A DNA stretch of 64,000 bases, taken from the NCBI RefSeq assembly GCF_013376045.1, contig NZ_JABMJG010000001.1, forward strand, positions 1,054,001 through 1,118,000, read 5' to 3'. This DNA is from Variovorax sp. SG517. GTDB lineage: Bacteria; Pseudomonadota; Gammaproteobacteria; Burkholderiales; Burkholderiaceae_C. The notes beneath the pieces are model-generated. The model saw nothing but the letters and a program-made list of their open reading frames with translations. It was not told the origin of the DNA and made no database searches. Numbering within the stretch: the stretch's first letter is position 1; each line of letters begins with the position of its first letter. Of this stretch, positions 53,848 through 61,090 are shown one piece after another. A program made the translations under genes and the position numbers.

Positions 53848-54417
53848 ATGACCGACACCGCCCTCCCCAACAAGCGCCCCGGCGGCCGCAGCGCCCAGGT
53901 GCAGGCGCTCGTGCGCACAGCCCTCGAGGAACTCGTGGCCGAACAGGGACGGGAGCGCGTCACCGTGCCCGCTGTGGCCGAGCGAGCGGGCGTCAGCGCA
54001 TCGAGCATCTATCGCCGCTGGGGCGACCTGCAGGGCCTGCTGGCCGAAACCGCCACCCACCGGCTCGACCCGAACCGCCCGCTGCCGAACACCGGCACCC
54101 TGCGCGCCGACCTCGAAGCCTGGGCGCGCGAACTCATCGAGCACCTCTCTAGGCCCTGCAACACCTCGCTGCTGAAAGCCGCGGCCGCGCTGGCCAACGG
54201 CAACTCCGACACAGACTGCCTGCGCAACCGCCGCAGGGAAGCGCTGACGCTGGTCGAGCAGGCGCGCGCCCGGGGCGAGCGCGCGCCCGAGCCGCAGCAG
54301 GTGATCGATCACCTGATCGCGCCGATCGTGTTCCGGCTGGTGTTTGGCGGAGACGGGGTGAAGCCGGAGCTGGCGGGCCGGCTGGTGGACGAGTTGTTCG
54401 TCCTCAGTTCGTCTTGA
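53848..54417 (+). CDS. TetR family repressor
   Basis: 189 residues. N-terminal DNA-binding domain with HTH: TVPAVAERAGVSASSIYRRWGDLQGLLAE (about 40-68). The C-terminal ligand domain is helical (ADLEAWARELIEHLS, AAAALANGNS, RARGERAPEPQQVIDHLIAP). The tail ends DELFVLSSS. Its 3' end overlaps the convergent Bug gene by 14 bases. Ligand unknown; likely autoregulates and represses the MFS gene through the two palindromes. Confidence 0.9.
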   Translation: MTDTALPNKRPGGRSAQVQALVRTALEELVAEQGRERVTVPAVAERAGVSASSIYRRWGDLQGLLAETATHRLDPNRPLPNTGTLRADLEAWARELIEHLSRPCNTSLLKAAAALANGNSDTDCLRNRRREALTLVEQARARGERAPEPQQVIDHLIAPIVFRLVFGGDGVKPELAGRLVDELFVLSSS

Positions 54418-55390
54418 CTTCCTTCGCCAACCCCAGCTTCTCGATGATCGCCTTCTCCTTCACCACCGTCTCCTGCGCGAACTTGGTGTAAGTGGCCGAG
54501 CTCATGTAGTTCGGCAGCATGTCGTAGCGGCCCAGCGCGGCCACGTAGCTGGGCTCTTCCATCGCCTGCTTGAAGGCGTCGTGCAGCTTCTTCACCACCT
54601 CGGGCGGCGTGCCCTTGGGGGCGCCGATGCCGAAGGGCGAGTTCTGCACCACGTCGTAGCCCAGTTCCTTCAGCGTGGGCGCGTCGGGGAACTTGGCCAG
54701 GCGCTTCTCGCCCCAGGTGTTGAGCACGCGCAGCTTGCCGGCCTCGACCTGCGGCGCGAAGCCGGTGCTGTCGGCCGCGGCCATCAGCTGGCCGCTGACC
54801 ACTGCGAGCATGAGGTCGGCGCTGCCCTTGTAGGGCACGTGCTGCAGCTGGATGCCGGCCTTCTGCGCGACGATCTCGGTGGTCAGGTGCGGGCTGGTCA
54901 GCGTGCCGGTGGAGCCGTAGGTGAGCTTGCCGGGGTTGGCCTTGGCGTAGGCGACGAAGTCGGCCCAGGTCTTGAAGGGGCTGTCGGCCGGCACGACGAT
55001 GCCGAAGGCGTAGCCGGTGACGTTGATGACGTAGGTGATGTCCTTGAGCGGATCCCAGTTGATCTTGGTGGTGTAGCCCAGGCGGAACACGCCCAGCGGG
55101 ATCTGCGCGACGGTGTAGCCGTCGGGCTGCGCGGTCTGCAGCGCCTGCGCGGGCAGCGTGCCGCCGGCGCCGGGCTTGTTGTCGATGATGACCGGCTGGC
55201 CGAGGATCTTGCTCGCGTTCTCGGCGAGCTGGCGCATGGTGATGTCGGTCGGGCCACCCGCCGGAAAGGCGATCACCAGCTTGACGGGCTTGGCGGGAAA
55301 GGCCTGCGCGAACGCTGCCATCGGAAGGGCGAGGCCACCGGCTGCGGCGATGGCGGCGGCGGTACGGAGAAAGGTGGAGCGGCGGAGCAT
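54404..55390 (-). CDS. Bug-family solute receptor (tripartite tricarboxylate transporter type)
   Basis: 328 residues. Signal peptide (1-28, AAFA-QAF). Periplasmic receptor of the Bug family, very numerous in Burkholderiales: FPAKPVKLVIAFPAGGPTD, IIDNKPGAGGTLPAQALQTAQPDGYT, then PFKTWADFVAYAKANPGKLTYGS, IQLQHVPYKGSADLMLAVVSGQL and APTLKELGYDVVQNSPFGI. No transporter membrane genes are adjacent, as is common for orphan Bug proteins. It lies upstream of nothing on its strand; the ligand is unknown, perhaps an organic acid related to the following polyamine genes. Confidence 0.92.
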   Translation of the reverse strand: MLRRSTFLRTAAAIAAAGGLALPMAAFAQAFPAKPVKLVIAFPAGGPTDITMRQLAENASKILGQPVIIDNKPGAGGTLPAQALQTAQPDGYTVAQIPLGVFRLGYTTKINWDPLKDITYVINVTGYAFGIVVPADSPFKTWADFVAYAKANPGKLTYGSTGTLTSPHLTTEIVAQKAGIQLQHVPYKGSADLMLAVVSGQLMAAADSTGFAPQVEAGKLRVLNTWGEKRLAKFPDAPTLKELGYDVVQNSPFGIGAPKGTPPEVVKKLHDAFKQAMEEPSYVAALGRYDMLPNYMSSATYTKFAQETVVKEKAIIEKLGLAKEVKTN

Positions 55391-55522
55391 GGCTGACTGG
55401 ATCCTGACGAGAGAAAAGCGCCGATTGGGCCCCGCCGCATCGGCGAAGGCAATCGGGGCTGCCCTGATTTCCGTGGGAAACCGGGGCGAATTCCGGCGTT
55501 CGAGTCGCCTGCGCGTCAGTTG

Positions 55523-56566
<1,044 letters not shown>

Positions 56567-56605
56567 GAAGATGGAAGGCCGGAGCGGCTGTGGCGAAGCC
56601 GCCCA

Positions 56606-57655
56606 TCATGCCGCACGCCGCAGCACCGCCCGGCGCCGTCCCGAGGCCGTGAGCCCGAACAGGTCTTTCGGATCGTCGAGCTCCGGCACCAGCGCGATCT
56701 GCCGGCCGATGCCGCGCTCGGTGGCGATGCGCTGGATGTAGCGCAGCGCCGTGTAGTCCTCCAGCGCGAAGCCCACCGAGTCGAAAAGCGTGACCTGCGC
56801 AGCGCTCTCGCGCCCGGGCACTTCGCCGAGCAGCACGCGCCAGAGCTCGTGCACCGGGAAGTCGGCGGCCACCTGCTGAATCTCGCCCTCCACGCGCGTC
56901 TGCGGCTCGTACTCGACGAACACGCGCGCCTTGCCGAGCACGCCCGGATGCAGCTCGGTCTTGCCGGGCGAATCGCCGCCCACCGCGTTGATGTGCATGC
57001 CCGGCTCGATCATCTCGGGCGTGAGCACCGTCGCGCGCCCCTGGTAGGCGGTGACGGTGGTGACGATGTCCGCGCCGCGCACCGCCTCGGCCACCGAGCG
57101 GGCACGCACGATCTCCAGCGGCGTGCAGGCCGCGAGGTGGCGCACCAGCTTGTCGGTGGCATGCGGGTCGATGTCGTACACCCGCACCTCCTCGATGCCC
57201 AGCAGCGCATGGAAGGCCAGCGCCTGGAACTCGCTCTGCGAGCCGTTGCCGATCAGCGCGAGGCTGCGCGAATCGGGCCGCGCCAGCGCCTTCGCGGCCA
57301 TGGCGGAGGTGGCGGCCGTGCGCAGCGCGGTGGTGAGCGTGAGTTCGGAAAGCAGCACGGGGTAGCCCGTGTCGACCTCGGCCAGAACGCCGAAGGCCAT
57401 CACGGTCGGCAGCCCGACCTGCGTGTTGTGCGGATGCCCGTTGACGTATTTGAATGCGTAGGCGCCGTCGTCGGCCACCGGCATCAGCTCGATCACGCCG
57501 AGGTGCGAATGGCTGGCCACGCGCGCCTTCTTGTCGAACTCGCGCCACCGCATGAAGTCGTCGCGCAGCGCGTCGGCCAGCGCGGTGAGGAACTGCGGGA
57601 CACCGGTCTCGTCCACCAGGCGGACCAGGCTGTGAACATCGATGAAGCGGGTCAT
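56606..57655 (-). CDS. Ornithine cyclodeaminase
   Basis: 349 residues. NAD-dependent deamination-cyclisation of ornithine to proline (mu-crystallin family). Marks: MTRFIDVHSLVRLVDETGVP, KYVNGHPHNTQVGLPTVMAFG, LTLTTALRTAATSAMAA, the Rossmann motif LALIGNGSQSEFQALAFHA, VRGADIVTTVTA and GMHINAVGGDSPGKTELH. The aspartate in GGDSPGKTE equals the catalytic Asp of Pseudomonas OCD. ATG 57655 has AAGGAGCC upstream. Directly upstream of the acetylpolyamine amidohydrolase gene. Confidence 0.93.
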   Translation of the reverse strand: MTRFIDVHSLVRLVDETGVPQFLTALADALRDDFMRWREFDKKARVASHSHLGVIELMPVADDGAYAFKYVNGHPHNTQVGLPTVMAFGVLAEVDTGYPVLLSELTLTTALRTAATSAMAAKALARPDSRSLALIGNGSQSEFQALAFHALLGIEEVRVYDIDPHATDKLVRHLAACTPLEIVRARSVAEAVRGADIVTTVTAYQGRATVLTPEMIEPGMHINAVGGDSPGKTELHPGVLGKARVFVEYEPQTRVEGEIQQVAADFPVHELWRVLLGEVPGRESAAQVTLFDSVGFALEDYTALRYIQRIATERGIGRQIALVPELDDPKDLFGLTASGRRRAVLRRAA

Positions 57656-57800
57656 GACATGGCTCCTTGCGTAGCCCCGCCGCGGCGCTTCATCCCATCA
57701 CATGTTTACTCCACCATGGCTGATTCAGGATGCGCCTGCGCCAAGGGTTGAGAGCCATTGTGCGCCGCTTTGCATGACCTTGGCGATACCCTCGAAAGGC

Positions 57801-59024
57801 CTATGCGTTCAGGTGGAAAGGCGCGTTCGCGAACAGTTGCACGCCGTGCAGCAGCGCGTCTTCGTCGAAGTCGAAATGCGGATGGTGGTGCGGATGCACG
57901 ATGCCCTTGGCGGCACTGCGCGCCCCGATGAACACGTAGACGCCCGGCGCATGCTTCAGGAAGGCGCTGAAGTCCTCGCTGTTCGGCAGGGGGCGGATAG
58001 GCTGCAACGCTGCCGTCGCAATGCCCTGCTCCACCACCGCGCGCATCCGCTCGGCCACGGCCGGATCGTTGACCACCGGGCTGTAGCCGCGGATGTAGTC
58101 CAGGTCGCAGGAAGCCCCATGCGCCCCGGCGACGCCGTTGGCGATGCGCTCCACCAGAGCCGGCACCAGCTCGCGCACCCGCTCGTTGAAGCAGCGCACC
58201 GAGCCCCACAGTTCCACCGTATCGGGAATCACGTTGAAGGCGGTGCCGCCGTCGAAGCGCGTAACCGAGAGAATCACCGCCTCGTGCGGATCGGCGTTGC
58301 GCGAGACCACGGCCTGCAGGTTGCAGACGATCTGCGCGCCGATCATGATCGGGTCGATGGAGCGGTCGGGGTTGGCCGCATGGCCGCCGCGGCCGCGCAC
58401 GCGCAGCACGAAGCGGTCGGAACTGGCCAGCGCCGGGCCGTCGAGCACGGCGATGCTGCCCGTGTCCAGCGTGGACAAGACATGCGCCGAGATCACCTGG
58501 TCGACGCCCTTCATCACGCCCGCGTCCACCATCTGCTGGGCGCCGCCCGGATGCTGCTCCTCGGCATGCTGGAAGAAGAAGCGCACCTCGCCCGGCACCT
58601 GGCTGCGCAGGCCGGCGAGGATGCGCGCCGAGCCAAGCAGCATCGCCGCGTGGCCGTCATGGCCGCAGGCGTGCATGACGTTGGGATTGCCCGATGCGTA
58701 GTCGCAACTCTTCTGGTCCTGCAGGGGCAGCGCATCGATGTCCGCGCGCATCGCCAGCGTGCGCCCTTTCCTGCCGCCCGCCAGCCGCGCCAGCAGGCTG
58801 GTCGGCGTGGGCCGGCTCACTTCCAGCCCATCGATGGCGGCAAGTTCGCGCTCGAGAAAGTTGGCGGTGTCCACTTCCTTGAACGACAGCTCGGGGTGGC
58901 GGTGCATGTGGCGGCGCCACGCGACCACTTCGGCATGCTCGCGCCGCGATTGCGCATCGATGCTTTCGGCAATGCCGGCGAGCGAGAAACGCGTGCTGAA
59001 TATGTTCATGGTGTTGTCGCTCAT
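57801..59024 (-). CDS. M20-family amidohydrolase (hippurate hydrolase/aminoacylase-like)
   Basis: 407 residues. Metal-dependent hydrolase of N-acyl amino acids. HMHRHPELSFKEVDTA near the start, metal ligands in HACGHDGHAAMLLG (about 118-131) and FFQHAEEQHPGGAQQM; dimerisation part RGRGGHAANPDRSIDPI; C-terminal PNSEDFSAFLKHAPGVYVFIG and HHHPHFDFDEDALLHGV. Start ATG 59024 overlaps the Bug receptor stop by four bases; ATG 59009 is the alternative. The long frame to 60128 only reads through the Bug gene. With the receptor and the LysR gene it forms an uptake-and-hydrolysis unit. Confidence 0.92.
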   Translation of the reverse strand: MSDNTMNIFSTRFSLAGIAESIDAQSRREHAEVVAWRRHMHRHPELSFKEVDTANFLERELAAIDGLEVSRPTPTSLLARLAGGRKGRTLAMRADIDALPLQDQKSCDYASGNPNVMHACGHDGHAAMLLGSARILAGLRSQVPGEVRFFFQHAEEQHPGGAQQMVDAGVMKGVDQVISAHVLSTLDTGSIAVLDGPALASSDRFVLRVRGRGGHAANPDRSIDPIMIGAQIVCNLQAVVSRNADPHEAVILSVTRFDGGTAFNVIPDTVELWGSVRCFNERVRELVPALVERIANGVAGAHGASCDLDYIRGYSPVVNDPAVAERMRAVVEQGIATAALQPIRPLPNSEDFSAFLKHAPGVYVFIGARSAAKGIVHPHHHPHFDFDEDALLHGVQLFANAPFHLNA

Positions 59025-60004
59025 TCGGGGTTGATGCCCGCGGCCTGGACGATGCGCCGGTTGCGCGCCAGCCCGCTCTCGATCTTCGCGCGGAAGGCCT
59101 CGGCAGAACCTGCGGCCGCGTCCGCACCCAGTTCCTTCAGGCGTGCGGCCAACGCCGGGTCGCGCAGCGCGGCCACGGCCGCGTCGTGCAGCTTTTTCTG
59201 GATGGCGGGCGGCGTCTTCGCCGGTGCGACCAGGCCGAACCACGTCATGGAGAGCTCGTTGAGATCCGGCTGGCCGAGCTCCTTGAGCGTAGGCACGGAA
59301 GGCAGCGCCTCCAGCCGCTTCGGCGCACCCACGGCGAAAGGCAACAGCTTGCCGCTCTTGATGTGCGCGGCCGACGAAGGGTATTGGTCGATCGACACCT
59401 CGGTCTCGCCCGACAGCGCCGCCGTCAGGGCCGGCCCCATGCCGCGATACGGTACGTGGCGCAGCTTGAACCTGAGATCGGTATTCATCGCCTCGATCAG
59501 CAGGTGGCTGATGGAGCCGGTGCCCGCCGAGCCGATGTTGTAGAAGTCCGGCTTGGCGCGCACCTCGGCCACCACCTGCTCGAAACTGCGTCCTGTGAAC
59601 GACGGATGCACCATGAACACCGTCGGCACGGTCGCCAGCATGGTGATCGGCGCCAGGTCCTTCAGCGGATCGACGCGGTTCGCCTTCAGCAGGATCGGGT
59701 TCACCGTCAGCGTGCTCGCGGTGCCGATGCCCACGGTGTAGCCGTCCGCTTCGGCGCGGGCCACGGCTTCGGAGCCGATCATGCCGCCGCCCGTGCGGTT
59801 GTCCACAACCACCGGCTGGCCCAGCGTGGCCTGCATCCTGTCGGCCACCAGGCGAGCCACGATGTCGGTCGAGCCGCCGGGCGCGAACGGCACGATCAAC
59901 TTGACCGGACGCTGCGGGTAGCTGTCCTGCGCGAGAGCCGGAAGCGCCAAAAGGCCCAGCAAGGCTGCCGAGATGGCGGCAAGCCGGCGACGTGTGAACT
60001 GCAT
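59021..60004 (-). CDS. Bug-family solute receptor coupled to the M20 amidohydrolase
   Basis: 327 residues. Signal peptide (1-25, ALA-QDS). Same family as the receptor at 54404-55390: SYPQRPVKLIVPFAPGGSTD, VVDNRTGGGMIGSEAVARAEADGYT, GTGSISHLLIEAMNT, LRHVPYRGMGPALTAALSGE and VPTLKELGQPDLNELSMTWFGL. Only about half of the residues seem shared with the other copy, so they are not recent duplicates. Its stop overlaps the amidohydrolase start, and a LysR gene is divergent upstream (116 bases), probably its regulator. The ligand may be an N-acyl amino acid; inference. Confidence 0.92.
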   Translation of the reverse strand: MQFTRRRLAAISAALLGLLALPALAQDSYPQRPVKLIVPFAPGGSTDIVARLVADRMQATLGQPVVVDNRTGGGMIGSEAVARAEADGYTVGIGTASTLTVNPILLKANRVDPLKDLAPITMLATVPTVFMVHPSFTGRSFEQVVAEVRAKPDFYNIGSAGTGSISHLLIEAMNTDLRFKLRHVPYRGMGPALTAALSGETEVSIDQYPSSAAHIKSGKLLPFAVGAPKRLEALPSVPTLKELGQPDLNELSMTWFGLVAPAKTPPAIQKKLHDAAVAALRDPALAARLKELGADAAAGSAEAFRAKIESGLARNRRIVQAAGINPE

Positions 60005-60120
60005 GGGGTCGGTGATCCGTGTAAGCCGAAAGTGGCCGGATTATGTTGACGCCATCGATCGGCTTCCAATAGATTGATGGCCATTCCGATAAGCAAATCC
60101 AATACCCCACGAAGCCCGCG

Positions 60121-61080
60121 ATGTCCATGGTGACGCCCTCCTCTTCCGTCCTCTACGCCCGACTGGTCGCGAAAGGACGCCTGCGCCACCTGCAGCTGCT
60201 GGTGTCCGTCGCCGATTCGGGCAGCGTGCGGCGCGCGGCCGAACAGATCGGCATGAGCCAGCCCGCCGCAACACAGGCCCTGGCCGACATCGAAGGCCTG
60301 CTCGGCACGCCGTTGTTCGAGCGACACGTGCGCGGCATGCGGCTCACGGCGGCAGGAAGCGCAGTGGCCCCGATGGCGCGCAACACGCTGAGCGCGCTGC
60401 GGGCCTCGGCCGACACGGTGCACGCGCTGCAGGCGGGCGCGGGCGGCGTGCTGCGCTTGGGTGCGATCACGGCCGGGGTCGCCGGCCTGCTGTGCCGGAT
60501 GCTGCCGTCGTTCGCGGCGCGCCACCCGACATTGCGCATCGAAGTGCTGGAGGCGCCCGGCGACCAGCTGCTGGCCGACGTGATGTCCGGCCGCGTGGAC
60601 ATGGCGCTGTGCCGCCGGCCGCACGAGCTGCCCGCACCCTGCACCTTCGAGCAGTTCGCGCCCGACGTCCCCTGGATCGTCGCGGGCCGCAGCCATCCGC
60701 TCGTGCGCAAGACCCAGCCGACGCTGGCCGACTTGCGTGCCGCGCGGTGGATGCTGCCGGTCCAGGGCATCGGCATACGCAGCGTGTTCGATGCACTGTT
60801 CGACGCACCCGACGCGCCGAAACCCGAGCTTCATCCGGTCTCCAGCACCTCGCTGCCGCTGGTGCTCGAGCTGCTGCGCAGCGACAGCGTGCTGACGCTG
60901 GTGCCCCGCAGCGTCATCGGGCCCTTCGTGCAGTGGGGACTGGTCGCGCGCGTGGCCTACGAGTTCGGCGGCGAGCTCGAAGGCATCGGCGCACTGTTGG
61001 GCGCGGACAGCGACAGGCCGGCCGTGGCCGCCTGCCTGGAGGCATTGCGCGAGGCCGTCCGCTCGGAAGCCGCCGCCTGA
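60121..61080 (+). CDS. LysR family transcriptional regulator
   Basis: 319 residues. N-terminal winged HTH: RLRHLQLLVSVADSGSVRRAAEQIGMSQ, then ATQALADIEGLLGTPLFERH. The C-terminal periplasmic-binding-like ligand domain starts near GVLRLGAITAGVAGLL and contains VDMALCRRPHELP and LELLRSDSVLTLVPRSV. Divergent from the Bug-amidohydrolase operon, so it most likely controls it in response to that pathway's substrate. Start ATG 60121; a second ATG two codons on is possible. Confidence 0.92.
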   Translation: MSMVTPSSSVLYARLVAKGRLRHLQLLVSVADSGSVRRAAEQIGMSQPAATQALADIEGLLGTPLFERHVRGMRLTAAGSAVAPMARNTLSALRASADTVHALQAGAGGVLRLGAITAGVAGLLCRMLPSFAARHPTLRIEVLEAPGDQLLADVMSGRVDMALCRRPHELPAPCTFEQFAPDVPWIVAGRSHPLVRKTQPTLADLRAARWMLPVQGIGIRSVFDALFDAPDAPKPELHPVSSTSLPLVLELLRSDSVLTLVPRSVIGPFVQWGLVARVAYEFGGELEGIGALLGADSDRPAVAACLEALREAVRSEAAA

Positions 61081-61090
61081 GCGGCAACGC

